Source: Confluentibacter sediminis (GTDB lineage: Bacteria; Bacteroidota; Bacteroidia; Flavobacteriales; Flavobacteriaceae). Taken from it: a stretch of 64,000 nt of DNA. Made by a program: the position numbers and the translations under genes. Within the stretch, counting starts at the first letter, position 1. Every line of letters begins with the position of its first letter. Positions 1-8,053 of the stretch are shown here, one piece after another. The notes beneath the pieces are model-generated. The model was not told where the DNA came from, searched no databases, and was given only the letters and a program-made list of their open reading frames with translations. Location of the stretch: contig NZ_QKPO01000001.1 in NCBI RefSeq assembly GCF_003258355.1, positions 345,717-409,716 of the forward strand. The letters run 5' to 3'.

Positions 1-546
1 AAACAAGGCGCTTCTGTCGTAATATCTCATCACATTTTAGATGGTAAACATCAGCAATACGAAGCATGGCTAAACGACATTGCTCCTATTTGTAAAAGCT
101 ATCCCGGACATATCGATTGGCAGATCATTCGTCCCATTCCTAACTTAACATTTATTTATACCGTTATTATAAGATTTGATACTATTGAAAATCTCAAAAA
201 TTGGATGGATTCTCAAGACCGGAAACGATTCATTGAAAAAGTAAAACCGCTCTTTGCTAAAGACGATCATTATTATATAAATAGTGGATTGGATTTTTTG
301 TTTGTATCGGAAGCCGAAAAGTCAAAACCACCTGTAAGTTGGAAACAATTTCTGGTAACATGGTCGGCTATTTATCCACTGTCTTTACTCATGTCGTCTT
401 TGGTGTCTCCTTTGTTTAGAATGTTACATATGCCGCAAAACCGATTTATTGAGGCTTTTTTTATTTCAGGGCTTATTGTTTTATTGATGGTTTATGTGGT
501 GATGCCACAGTATACTAAACTGATTAAGAAATGGTTGTATAATTAA
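1..546 (+). CDS. ABM-domain protein with C-terminal membrane segments (5' end outside window)
   Basis: The reading frame is open from base 1 to the stop at 544-546, so at least 181 residues are seen and the start lies upstream. The first ~100 residues read like an antibiotic-biosynthesis-monooxygenase (ABM) ferredoxin-like domain: a VVISHHI strand, then a helix (QQYEAWLNDI), an FIYTVIIRF strand and an NLKNWMDSQDRK helix. Two hydrophobic segments follow (around WSAIYPLSLLMSSLVSPLF and FFISGLIVLLMVYVVMP), which points to an inner-membrane protein with a cytoplasmic ABM domain. This ABM-plus-membrane arrangement occurs in many bacteria. The substrate is unknown and catalysis cannot be claimed. 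The ATG at 205 is internal to the domain and is not the start. Confidence 0.7.
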   Translation, partial: KQGASVVISHHILDGKHQQYEAWLNDIAPICKSYPGHIDWQIIRPIPNLTFIYTVIIRFDTIENLKNWMDSQDRKRFIEKVKPLFAKDDHYYINSGLDFLFVSEAEKSKPPVSWKQFLVTWSAIYPLSLLMSSLVSPLFRMLHMPQNRFIEAFFISGLIVLLMVYVVMPQYTKLIKKWLYN

Positions 547-549
547 ATT

Positions 550-942
550 AGCAAAAGAAATAAAAGACCTATTCCAATATTTGGAACTGTAAATGAAAAA
601 AACTATCGGCAAACATTAGTCAAATATAATGGTGCTTGGAGACTTTATATAAATACAAGTATGTTAAAAAAGTCACCTAAAAGAATATGAGGAATAATTG
701 AAGTAACAATAAATTTTGATTCTAAAAGTAGGGAAATAAAACCACCAGATAATTTTGTAATGGCATTAAACGAAAATCACGAAGCTAAAGTGATTTTCGA
801 CAATTTATCGGCTTCAATGAGATTGGAAATCATAAGATATTTGGCAAATATTAAAACGGAAAAAACACTTGAAATAAATATAAAACGGGCAATCAAATTT
901 TTATTAGGTAAAGAACGATTTATAGGTAGGGATACACTTTAA
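550..942 (+). pseudogene. YdeI/OmpD-associated (DUF1905) family remnant with in-frame TGA
   Basis: One frame reads as a YdeI-like protein. An N-terminal DUF1905-like stretch (RPIPIFGTVNEKNYR, then WRLYINTSMLKKS) is followed by IIEVTINFD and a C-terminal helical segment with FDNLSASMRLEIIRYLANIKT and INIKRAIKFLLG, which matches the family's 'bacteriocin-protection' helix pair. The frame is broken by TGA at 688-690 and has no start codon between the upstream in-frame stop (544) and the domain, so the copy looks dead. A 60-residue ORF could still start at the ATG at 760. A single base change (GGA to TGA) would explain the stop. The family function is poorly known, and the assignment rests on motif order only. 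Confidence 0.6.
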
Positions 943-955
943 AAAAATTAAAACT

Positions 956-1300
956 ATGGCTTACAACATCCAACTTGCAGACAGAGTCAGAGAATATTTA
1001 ACAGAATCTACAAACAAAAACATAGAAGAAAAAAACATGTTTGGTGGACTCGCATTTATGATAAACGACAAAATGTGTATCAATGTGAGTGGAGACAATT
1101 TAATGTGTCGTTTTAATCCTAAAACCATTGAGGAAGTGGCATCAAAAATGGGTTATCAGCCCATGGTAATGAAGGGTAGGGAATATAAAGGTTATTGCTA
1201 TGTAAGTCCTGAAGGATTTAAAACGAAACAAGATTTTGAGTATTGGATTAATTTGTGTTTAGATTTTAACAACGAAGCCAAATCTTCCAAAAAGAAATAA
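956..1300 (+). CDS. TfoX/Sxy N-terminal domain protein
   Basis: This 114-residue protein is a stand-alone TfoX N-terminal domain. The hallmark is the EEKNMFGGLAFMINDKMCINV segment (about residues 24-45), followed by LMCRFNP and the YKGYCYVSPEGFKT strand. The N-terminal helix starts ADRVREYL, and the C-terminal tail is lysine-rich. In gamma-proteobacteria TfoX/Sxy is a competence regulator, but the short N-domain-only proteins common in Bacteroidota have no established role, and no competence function is implied here. The ATG start lies 13 bp after the preceding pseudogene. The next gene converges on it with a 4-bp gap. Confidence 0.8.
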   Translation: MAYNIQLADRVREYLTESTNKNIEEKNMFGGLAFMINDKMCINVSGDNLMCRFNPKTIEEVASKMGYQPMVMKGREYKGYCYVSPEGFKTKQDFEYWINLCLDFNNEAKSSKKK

Positions 1301-1304
1301 TTAC

Positions 1305-2084
1305 TTAAAACAAATCATTCAAAATTTTAGCCAATCGGATGCCAGCGATTTGAAGTTGCGATCTTAATATGCCAAAATACTTATAAGAGTATTCATATCG
1401 TAAATTTTCACCTGGCTTAGCAGAATTGTAAACCACTTGACTCAGTTTATGTGTGTCATTTGCCCAATCGATAACAGTTCCTTTTTGAATGTTTTTTACC
1501 TCCTCTTTAGATAAATAGTCAGCATTTTTTGCTAATTCAGAATAGCTCATGCCATAATCTTCAATCATTTTACTATCCCAAACACTATGTAAATTGGTGT
1601 CTTTATTAAACCACTGCAATTTAAAGTCATTCCCTCCTTTATCTTCAGCAAGACCCACATGCATGGGTTGGTGTAAGTCTCCAATAAAGTGAACGAGTAA
1701 TTTTAAATAAAAGGCTTTATCAACATCTGATGTATTTTTATCTTTAATAATACCAATACAAAATTCAATGCCACTGACTAAATCACCTTTTGGGTCTCTT
1801 TTTGAGACATCATACGTAGCATCTAAAGGCATATTGATAAAATGCCAGTTATAAAACTTATCGTATCGGTCGTCTGATTTTATTTCATCGCCAAATGTTG
1901 AAACAAAAGCTAAAGATTCGCTATCCAGCAATTTTTTTAGTTTCCTTTTTGTTCTTGAATTTAAATAAGAATCAGCAATTTCTCCCACCGTTCTATGTCC
2001 CGTTGGTCCCCATATAGGGGTAGCATGAGATGGAAAAGTTATGAGAACACTTAAAATAAAAGTTATTAAAAGCTTAGTTTTCAT
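1305..2084 (-). CDS. S1/P1-type zinc nuclease, secreted
   Basis: This 259-residue protein has a signal peptide ending near SHA, which leaves a mature N-terminus close to Trp25. In this family the N-terminal Trp and a set of His/Asp residues bind three zinc ions. The expected ligands are all visible: W25 and H30 (WGPTGH), D66, H81 (NWHFINMP), H132 and D136 (HFIGD), H142 (HQPMH), and H166 and D170 (HSVWD). The complete set predicts an active phosphodiesterase that degrades single-stranded DNA/RNA or removes 3'-phosphates in the periplasm or outside the cell. The length matches family members (~260 aa). The gene stands alone, downstream of the helicase on the same strand. Confidence 0.92.
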   Translation of the reverse strand: MKTKLLITFILSVLITFPSHATPIWGPTGHRTVGEIADSYLNSRTKRKLKKLLDSESLAFVSTFGDEIKSDDRYDKFYNWHFINMPLDATYDVSKRDPKGDLVSGIEFCIGIIKDKNTSDVDKAFYLKLLVHFIGDLHQPMHVGLAEDKGGNDFKLQWFNKDTNLHSVWDSKMIEDYGMSYSELAKNADYLSKEEVKNIQKGTVIDWANDTHKLSQVVYNSAKPGENLRYEYSYKYFGILRSQLQIAGIRLAKILNDLF

Positions 2085-2149
2085 ATGGATTTATTTTTAT
2101 TATTTATAATTAATTACAGCAAACAGTTACTGAAAACGGAGACTGTAAA

Positions 2150-3517
2150 CTACTTCTTCTTATTCCGTTTATTATAATTTTTATCGCCTCGGGTTTTAGG
2201 CTTTTTGTACTTCGCGGCAATTTTAAATTTATACGAACCACCTAAATTTTCCTTTTTATTCTTTTCAGATTTTTCATGAAATGCAGGCCCGACATCTTCA
2301 GGTTTTCTATCGGGATTGTTGCGCTCTTTTATTTGCGGACGTTCCTCTTCAATCAATTGGTCTGATACCTCGACATCTTCAGGAAACTCCAATACAGGAA
2401 TCTGCATATTCATCAAACGCTCTATGTTTGCAATGGCTTCCTCGTCACTTTCTGTGGTAAAAACAAGCGCTTCTCCTTCACGTTCGGCACGTCCCGTTCT
2501 ACCAATACGGTGCATATAGTTTTCAGGATAGTGTGGCGTATCAAAATTAATAACATGCGATACGTTGTCAATATCCAAACCACGCGCCATAATATCGGTA
2601 GCTACTAAAATACGGTTTTCGCCCGTTCTAAACTGCTCGATACTTCGTAAACGGTAATTTTGTGTTTTGTTGGAATGGATCACGCAGAGTTCGTCATGAA
2701 ACTGCTCATCCAACTTTTCAAATAAGCGGTCAGCCATTTTTTTATTCGCCACAAAAATCAAGGTTTTATTAAAACGTTCTTTGTCTTGTAGCAAATCAAA
2801 TAACAGATTCACTTTGGTGTAAAAATTGGGGACACTATAACGATATTGCGCAATATTCTCCAACGGCGTACCAGAAACCGCAATAGAAACTTGCTCGGGG
2901 CCTTTAAAAAAGTCGTTAATTAAATCATCGACATCTTCAGTCATGGTTGCCGAAAACATGATGTTTTGTCGGCGTTCTGGCAGAATATCGAAAATATTAA
3001 TAAGCTGATGTCTAAATCCTAAATCCAGCATCACATCGACTTCATCTATCACTAATTTCTGAATGGACTTGACTTGCAACACACGGCTCAACGCCAAATC
3101 ATAAAACCGACCGGGCGTAGCCACCAAAATATCCAAACCTTGGGCAATCGCTTGCTTTTGGGTATTGATATTGGTACCACCATACACACCCAAAACACGG
3201 GTATTTATGTATTTAGAGAGTTTTTCAATTTCTTCAACCACTTGTACCACCAACTCACGAGTTGGTACCAACACCAACACACGCGGATTTTCTTGCGTAG
3301 AAAAGGGTAGGTTTTTAAGAATAGGCAGCATGTAGGCAAAGGTTTTTCCGGTACCTGTTTGCGCAATACCAACCACATCTTTACCAGAACTCACCACATT
3401 AAAGGCTTGTTCTTGTATGGGTGTGGGCGTTGTAAAACCTAAATCGTCTAAGGCGTTATAAAGCGGTGTATTTAAATTTAAATCTTGAAAAGTCACTATT
3501 CTTTGTTTAGCTGGCAA
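2150..3517 (-). CDS. DEAD-box RNA helicase (RhlE-like)
   Basis: This 455-residue ATP-dependent RNA helicase has both RecA lobes. The visible motifs are the Q motif (TPTPIQEQAF, ~30-39), motif I AQTGTGKT (52-59), PTRELV, TPGR, SAT, ARGLDID and HRIGRTGR. Motif II reads DEVD rather than DEAD, which is a conservative variant. The C-terminus is a basic, low-complexity tail (KKPKTRGDKNYNKRNKKK) typical of RNA-binding extensions in Bacteroidota RhlE-like helicases. The likely role is ribosome assembly or cold-temperature RNA remodelling. The start at 3517 precedes the conserved VTFQDLNL helicase N-terminus. The helicase call is firm, but no paralogue name is given. Confidence 0.93.
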   Translation of the reverse strand: MPAKQRIVTFQDLNLNTPLYNALDDLGFTTPTPIQEQAFNVVSSGKDVVGIAQTGTGKTFAYMLPILKNLPFSTQENPRVLVLVPTRELVVQVVEEIEKLSKYINTRVLGVYGGTNINTQKQAIAQGLDILVATPGRFYDLALSRVLQVKSIQKLVIDEVDVMLDLGFRHQLINIFDILPERRQNIMFSATMTEDVDDLINDFFKGPEQVSIAVSGTPLENIAQYRYSVPNFYTKVNLLFDLLQDKERFNKTLIFVANKKMADRLFEKLDEQFHDELCVIHSNKTQNYRLRSIEQFRTGENRILVATDIMARGLDIDNVSHVINFDTPHYPENYMHRIGRTGRAEREGEALVFTTESDEEAIANIERLMNMQIPVLEFPEDVEVSDQLIEEERPQIKERNNPDRKPEDVGPAFHEKSEKNKKENLGGSYKFKIAAKYKKPKTRGDKNYNKRNKKK

Positions 3518-3723
3518 AGTTACGTTTATTATTTTTTAGTTGATAAACCGTGTTTAAAATAGTTTGTTTATAAGTTTTAGGTGAATTCTTACTAAGATTA
3601 TTGATTATTATTTTTTGAAAAACTAACTTCGCTTATCGCATAAAGCTCATTAAAACTGAACTTTATCTAAGTCATTGGCAGAAATGTTTCCGCAGAATCA
3701 AGAATCTAGAGTAATTTTAAATT

Positions 3724-5052
3724 ATGAATATTCCAAATAAAAGGCAAGACTATTTAGATAAGGAAATTTATGAAATTATTTCTTTAGTTGAAATTACTGA
3801 TTTTTCACCAATCAAGAAATTAGATTATGTGCCTTTTGACGTAGATGATGATATTATTGATTTGTCTGATAAAGTGATTGTTCCATTTATAACAACTGAA
3901 AAACTTGGCTCGGAGATTGTTTCAATTAAGCATTGTGATGAAAAGTATTGTCGTGAATTAAAAAATGATGTTTATAAACGTTACGAAAAATTCATTGACA
4001 CAGTTTATAAAACTTCCGAAATTCATTCATTAGTAAGTAGAAAATTTCTCTATGATTTGGTATTTAGATATCTCATTAAATCACATAGCGAAAATAGAAC
4101 AGAAGGAAACTTTTCTGATTTTCTTGTAGACAATATTGAAAAAGAAATTAAAGAATATAAAATTTATTTTTCTGTAGAAAATTTAGAAATTTTCAAACCA
4201 CTTAAAATTGGCAAAGTTGAAATATCAAAACTTGAAAGTAATTTTTTTGTTGAAGACAATGTTCGTCAAAATGCAGAATCTATAAGTCAGTTTAATAAGA
4301 AATATAGGAAGAAAGTTTTTGCTTCTTGTGTAATGAGAGCAGAAAAAGATAGAGCTATTGAATTAGCTTTAAAAGAATGTAGTTTATCGATTGATATAAT
4401 TAAGATTTGTAGTGATACAATTGATGATCCGAAGACTAAAATTAGTTTTGATATAGATTCTAGATTATTAGAATCATTTAGTGCTGAAACTTTAGTAAGT
4501 AATATCAATAAGCAAAACGATATTAGTATTATATCAAAGAGAATTCCTAACTATCATCAATTAACAGAGGATTATAGAAAACGCTTATCAATGAGAAATC
4601 TTGATTTCTTTAATAGTTTTATTTATCGATTAAGCGACGAAAATACAGAGTTACAAAACCTTATAATTAATGCAATTCGACGATTAGCAAAAGCTCTGAC
4701 TACTACAAATCTGAACCAAAGAATTGTAGAACTTTTTACTGTGATGGAATCTTTATTAGTTCCAAATTCTCAAGCAAACATTTTAGAAAGTCTAACTCGT
4801 TATTGCTCAAAAATTGTCCATTCAAAAAGAGAAGAAAGATTAAATTTAATTAATCTAATAAAAAAAATGTACGAAATTAGAAGTTCATATGTACATCACG
4901 CTCTAGAAAAGGATTTTGAAATAGACGATTTGAGAAATTTACAAGTCACAATACAAACTTTAATTGGCAAATTAATTGAGAAAAGTTATAAACACAGACA
5001 AAAATCTGAAATATTAAAAGAAATAGACGACGCAATTCTAGACGCATATTAA
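3724..5052 (+). CDS. ApeA-like HEPN domain protein (putative defence ribonuclease)
   Basis: This 442-residue protein has a large N-terminal region (1-300) that I do not recognise. The C-terminal part carries RIVELFTVMESLLVPN followed by a helix and then MYEIRSSYVHHAL. The latter contains the HEPN nuclease signature Rx4-6H (R386 ... H391). ApeA-type HEPN proteins are known anti-phage RNases that act by abortive infection. That role is inferred here from the C-terminal motif alone. The gene is AT-rich (many AAT/ATA codons), stands alone on the plus strand, and is followed by an attC-like palindrome (5068-5171), so it may have arrived as a mobile cassette. Confidence 0.6.
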   Translation: MNIPNKRQDYLDKEIYEIISLVEITDFSPIKKLDYVPFDVDDDIIDLSDKVIVPFITTEKLGSEIVSIKHCDEKYCRELKNDVYKRYEKFIDTVYKTSEIHSLVSRKFLYDLVFRYLIKSHSENRTEGNFSDFLVDNIEKEIKEYKIYFSVENLEIFKPLKIGKVEISKLESNFFVEDNVRQNAESISQFNKKYRKKVFASCVMRAEKDRAIELALKECSLSIDIIKICSDTIDDPKTKISFDIDSRLLESFSAETLVSNINKQNDISIISKRIPNYHQLTEDYRKRLSMRNLDFFNSFIYRLSDENTELQNLIINAIRRLAKALTTTNLNQRIVELFTVMESLLVPNSQANILESLTRYCSKIVHSKREERLNLINLIKKMYEIRSSYVHHALEKDFEIDDLRNLQVTIQTLIGKLIEKSYKHRQKSEILKEIDDAILDAY

Positions 5053-5067
5053 CACTTCATTCAACAG

Positions 5068-5171
5068 ACGTTTGTGGCTATTGCGGAATTTAGTGGAATT
5101 ATCATTTTTAATAGTATTATCGTTTAGCCGAAAATATTCGTCTTCGAATTCATCAGCAGCCACAAGCGCAG
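5068..5171. repeat. Imperfect palindrome after HEPN gene (attC-like, third family)
   Basis: The left arm near 5069 (CGTTTGTGGCTATTGC) and the reverse complement of the right arm near 5147-5171 (CGCTTGTGGCTGCTGA) align at 17 of 22 bases including the flanking GAATT. The interior also contains ATTATC/TATTATCG-type shorter inversions. The element starts a few bases after the HEPN stop codon and ends before the convergent epimerase gene. Size and symmetry resemble the cassette junctions at 8 kb and 57-64 kb, but the diagnostic GTT start with matching cassette terminus was not found upstream of the HEPN gene. Confidence 0.4.
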
Positions 5172-5203
5172 GAAAGATAAGCATAACCTAAAAGTATTAA
5201 CAT

Positions 5204-6097
5204 TTAACTTAAAAGCTTCACATCAACTTCAACCCAATACCCAACCTCAAAAGTATCTCCAGCCCCCAAACTCAAAATCCCTTCCTTAGTGATAAACTCT
5301 TGGTCAGTAGCTTCACTATCAGCAATACCCAACCAAGGTTCAATACACACATAATTACCAGTGGGTTTGGCCCAAATACCTAAATACTCAAAATCTGGGT
5401 AGCTCACTGTCAATATAGTACCATGTTTGTTGCTTTTTAAACTCACTTGTTTCGATTTTAAATCTTTAAAAATAAGCGCATCGTCGTTAAACAACTCGTG
5501 GGTTAATGGCAGTATGTTGGTATTATTGAAAATGGGTTTTGTGTTGCTGGAAATCAATCCATTATACGTATTAATCAAGTGCGTTTTAGAGTTTTCGGGG
5601 TGTTCGAATTCTAAAAAATAGTCATCATAATTCTCATCTTCAAAAACGGGGCATTTAAAAGCAGGGTGTCCGCCCACAGAAAAATATAGGGGTTTATCAT
5701 CTAGATTTTTAACGGTATGGATGATATCCAATTTGTTATCAGTAAGCTTGTAAGTCATGTAAAACTCAAACTTAAACGGATATGTTTTTAGTGTGGCGTC
5801 GCTATACCTTAATTTAAGCGTGAGGCTGGTTTCGGTGTGTTCGTGGACTTCAAAATCGGTATTGCCCCTTATAAAACCATGCTTTGGCAAGTTATAGGCT
5901 TTGCCTTCAAAAATATAGGTATCCTCTTTTAATGCACCAATAATCGGGAACAGATTCGGCGCATGATTGCCCCAAACCGAACTGTCGGCATCCCACATAA
6001 ACTGCGTGTGGTTTTTCACGGATTGGATGCTGCAAAGCTCAGCACCTGTTTTTTTAATGGCTATGTTGAGTTGGGAGTTTTTTATGGTGTATTGCAT
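5204..6097 (-). CDS. Aldose 1-epimerase family protein (LacX/YeaD-like)
   Basis: This 297-residue protein has the galactose-mutarotase beta-sandwich motif order: GAELCSIQS near the N-terminus, NLFPIIGAL, LPKHGFIRG (the usual catalytic-site His region), FSVGGHPAF (second conserved His) and CIEPWLGIAD (conserved Glu as general base). It should act on a sugar or sugar phosphate in the cytoplasm, interconverting anomers. The precise substrate in LacX-like members is unknown. The 297-residue length is typical. The gene stands alone, and its upstream side faces two palindromic repeats. Confidence 0.85.
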   Translation of the reverse strand: MQYTIKNSQLNIAIKKTGAELCSIQSVKNHTQFMWDADSSVWGNHAPNLFPIIGALKEDTYIFEGKAYNLPKHGFIRGNTDFEVHEHTETSLTLKLRYSDATLKTYPFKFEFYMTYKLTDNKLDIIHTVKNLDDKPLYFSVGGHPAFKCPVFEDENYDDYFLEFEHPENSKTHLINTYNGLISSNTKPIFNNTNILPLTHELFNDDALIFKDLKSKQVSLKSNKHGTILTVSYPDFEYLGIWAKPTGNYVCIEPWLGIADSEATDQEFITKEGILSLGAGDTFEVGYWVEVDVKLLS

Positions 6098-6126
6098 GGT
6101 AATTGGAGTTTTATTTTAAATACTGC

Positions 6127-6236
6127 TGTCAGTTCGAGTGATTCGCCCTAAGCGAATTGTATCGAGAACCTTAGTTTAACGAGCTTCTCGATACAAATTT
6201 GCTACGTTGCTCTTCGCAAATTCACTCAAAGTGACA
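6127..6236. repeat. Single copy of the TCGAG palindromic repeat (family P1)
   Basis: This is a 110-bp nested palindrome. The outer arms are TGTCAGTTCGAGTGA and its near inverse CACTCAAAGTGACA. The inner arms TTGTATCGAGAA and TTCTCGATACAA are exact inverses. The same arms form each unit of the nine-copy tandem array at 53435-54771. It lies just downstream of the DUF6266-like gene at 6431-7138, as the tandem array lies just downstream of that gene's paralogue. Confidence 0.85.
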
Positions 6237-6248
6237 TTTAGGTTGTTT

Positions 6249-6326
6249 GTCATTCCTGCGCAGGCAGGAATCCACTTATTTATTGCCTTATATGTTCTTT
6301 TTGGATTCCTGCCTGCGTAGGAATGC
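6249..6326. repeat. CCTGCG/CAGG palindromic repeat pair (family P2)
   Basis: The arm CATTCCTGCGCAGGCAGG (6251-6268, continuing GAATCC) is repeated inverted at 6303-6325, with 22 of 23 bases complementary, around a ~29-bp AT-rich loop. Each arm is itself partly palindromic (CCTGCGCAGG). A second pair is at 52391-52463. This looks like a REP-type dispersed element. No coding potential. Confidence 0.8.
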
Positions 6327-6430
6327 ATTTTATTTTTAGTCAGCCCGTGCTATTGTCCCCATCACGATCATATAATGAACGCCTAAAATTAATACAGAGC
6401 GGTTACATGAACTAAATTTCTTGATAAATA

Positions 6431-7138
6431 TTACAGCACCTTCGCAAAAAGATAGGTTGAACATCCCCGCAAAGTGGTAGCCACAGGCGCCTGCCTAAAC
6501 TCAAAAGTGATGGTGCCGAGTACTACGAGCCAGCCAGTTTCAGAAGGCGTGTTAAAACCCCACAGTGCCTCAGGCACCGTCTTAAGGGGCTGTAGTGATA
6601 GCTCATGGCTGCTTATGGGCGTCAAATCGATGTCGGGTTTATTGGGATCCACCATAAAGGCATGCAGTTGTAGGTTAGCGCTGCGCACCGCTTTGGGCGG
6701 TTTTATGTTCTGTCCCAAGGTGAGAGCAGGGATGCGGCATTCCACCGTATTGTTGCTTCCTTGAGTGAATTCTACATAAAAATGGCAGGTCTTAGCCCAA
6801 GGCACTTGGCTGTTGAACTCAAACCCCTCCAGTGCCTGTGGCATGTTCACGGTTAGGGAAGCCGTAGTGGCGTTAGCATTTAGTGCCTTTGCCATACTAG
6901 CGCGGTGCCTTGCCGCATAATAGCTGTCCGTTATCAAAGTATAACCCTGAGCCAATGCAAACCTGAATTTTTTATCCTGTTGGCTCACCCAGCCAAAGGT
7001 ACTGGCGGCCGCCTTGGTGCTAGCGTTCTGCTTTATTTTGGCGGGTTTGGTACGTGCATAGGTATAACCGCCCCTGTTTACAAATACGATGTTGCCAATA
7101 GCACCATTTAGTGTGCCATTTTGTATTGGTTTAGCCAT
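6431..7138 (-). CDS. DUF6266-like protein of unknown function (copy 1)
   Basis: This 235-residue protein has no signal peptide. The N-terminus (MAKPIQNGTLNGAIGNIVFVN, then GYTYARTKPAKIKQ) with a GWVSQQDKKFRFA segment resembles what I remember of DUF6266 proteins, which combine a basic N-terminal part with a C-terminal Ig-like beta domain (here around WAKTCHFYVEF and LVVLGTITFEF). The family assignment is tentative and its function is unknown. The gene is visibly GC-richer than its neighbours, which suggests separate ancestry. A close paralogue lies at 54887-55606, and both copies are preceded by the same 96-bp palindrome/iteron element. In both places the gene points away from a cluster of integron-like cassettes. 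No tyrosine-recombinase motif is visible. Confidence 0.55.
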   Translation of the reverse strand: MAKPIQNGTLNGAIGNIVFVNRGGYTYARTKPAKIKQNASTKAAASTFGWVSQQDKKFRFALAQGYTLITDSYYAARHRASMAKALNANATTASLTVNMPQALEGFEFNSQVPWAKTCHFYVEFTQGSNNTVECRIPALTLGQNIKPPKAVRSANLQLHAFMVDPNKPDIDLTPISSHELSLQPLKTVPEALWGFNTPSETGWLVVLGTITFEFRQAPVATTLRGCSTYLFAKVL

Positions 7139-7222
7139 AATATAAAGTTTTAAATAAGGTTGATACTTATTTTGTCACCGCCAAGATCTTTCTTTTTTGG
7201 GTAGAACGCTTGCACAGGTTCG

Positions 7223-7318
7223 ATAAAAGTACATAATTAATCCATATAAAATACATAACAAGTCCATATTTAATATGGACTTGTTATAGACCTGTTATGG
7301 ACTTGTTATGGACTTGTT
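7223..7318. promoter_or_regulatory. 96-bp palindrome plus 11-bp iterons upstream of DUF6266-like copy 1
   Basis: Two 13-bp arms (AACAAGTCCATAT at 7257-7269 and ATATGGACTTGTT at 7273-7285) form a perfect palindrome around a 3-bp spacer. The right arm runs into three further head-to-tail 11-bp units at 7286, 7297 and 7308 (consensus ATGGACTTGTT, the first with two changes). The 11-bp spacing places the units on one face of the helix, as expected for a cooperative protein-binding site. The block matches 55691-55786 at 88 of 96 bases. It could be an operator for the divergent gene or a recombination site. Outside it, 7139-7222 and 7319-7496 hold no recognised gene, only a weak inverted pair (TTATGTAA / TTACATAA). 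Confidence 0.75.
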
Positions 7319-7534
7319 CAAAACATGACCCTTACCAGAACAACTATATACAACGCATTTGTATGCCCTTTACATGTTTTGGGTAACTAATTCAAGTTTA
7401 ATGAAATAAGGTAATAAAAATGATTTATGTAAGTGTTTTATCTACTTTTGGATACCTTTACATAAGGTGGATATAGACAATTGTTTATATCTGATTGTTG
7501 TACACCATTTGAGAAAACCTTAAATAATTAAGAT

Positions 7535-7891
7535 TTGAACTATTTATTATTCGGAATTTTAGTGGTTTTTATTTTATATCCAATCATTTCAGCTAAAGGA
7601 CAACTGAATGATGACAATAAAAACAAACCATATACATCAGTAACCATTCTTATGGGAATGGCAATTTTTATATCCATTATACTCTCAATTGTAATAGCCT
7701 TGAATGCAGATATGCCAGCAAGTATTGGTCACGGTGGATTTATGTATATTATTGGACCTTGTTTTTATGGAATACTTGTTTTAATTTTATATTTGATTTC
7801 CGTTGGAGTTAGACCAGATTGGAAGTTTATTTTGGGTTTAGTTTGTGTTCTAATTAATGTCTGTATAGGGTTTATTTATTTTATTTTGTAA
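7535..7891 (+). CDS. Small membrane protein of unknown function (cassette A)
   Basis: This 118-residue protein is read from TTG at 7535, because an in-frame stop (7529) lies just upstream and the next ATG codons would cut into the protein. It has four hydrophobic segments: residues 2-18, ~37-58, ~70-88 and ~97-117, the last just after VRPDWK. The loop between the first two is charged (NDDNKNK). No catalytic motif or family was recognised. It is the only gene in its cassette, and its stop codon lies 11 bp before the cassette's inverted end. Confidence 0.6.
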   Translation: MNYLLFGILVVFILYPIISAKGQLNDDNKNKPYTSVTILMGMAIFISIILSIVIALNADMPASIGHGGFMYIIGPCFYGILVLILYLISVGVRPDWKFILGLVCVLINVCIGFIYFIL

Positions 7892-7901
7892 ATTAAAAAA
7901 C

Positions 7902-8040
7902 GGTACACAACACAATATATAAAAAATTGCTAGTTTTAGCTAAACCAATGTTAGTTGCCCGTTTGCTAGCTTCTGATTTTCCTTCGGAAAATCCTCGCAC
8001 AAAAACACGCAACTATCCTTATACATCAACGTTGTAAAAC
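7902..8040. repeat. attC-like junction, type A (between cassettes A and B)
   Basis: This is an imperfect palindrome. It begins with the end of cassette A (GGTACACAAC) and then TATATAAAAAATTGC. It ends CGCAACTATCCTTATACATCAAC followed by GTT (8031), the start of cassette B. The inner part contains a perfect hairpin GATTTTCC-TTC-GGAAAATC. The same family recurs at 8536 and 60912. It resembles attC architecture: R''-L'' on the left, L'-R' on the right and a variable hairpin in the middle. Confidence 0.65.
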
Positions 8041-8053
8041 ATTTAAAAACTGA

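Noticed and set aside
3518..3723. Cassette start for the HEPN gene
   Set aside because: A GTTGATAAA near 3540 matches the expected end (ATTCAAC) at only 6 of 9 bases, which is not distinguishable from chance.
6431..7138. DUF6266-like protein as a tyrosine integrase
   Set aside because: No R-H-R-Y constellation is visible, and the C-terminal half looks like a beta-sandwich. Only the genomic position resembles an integrase.
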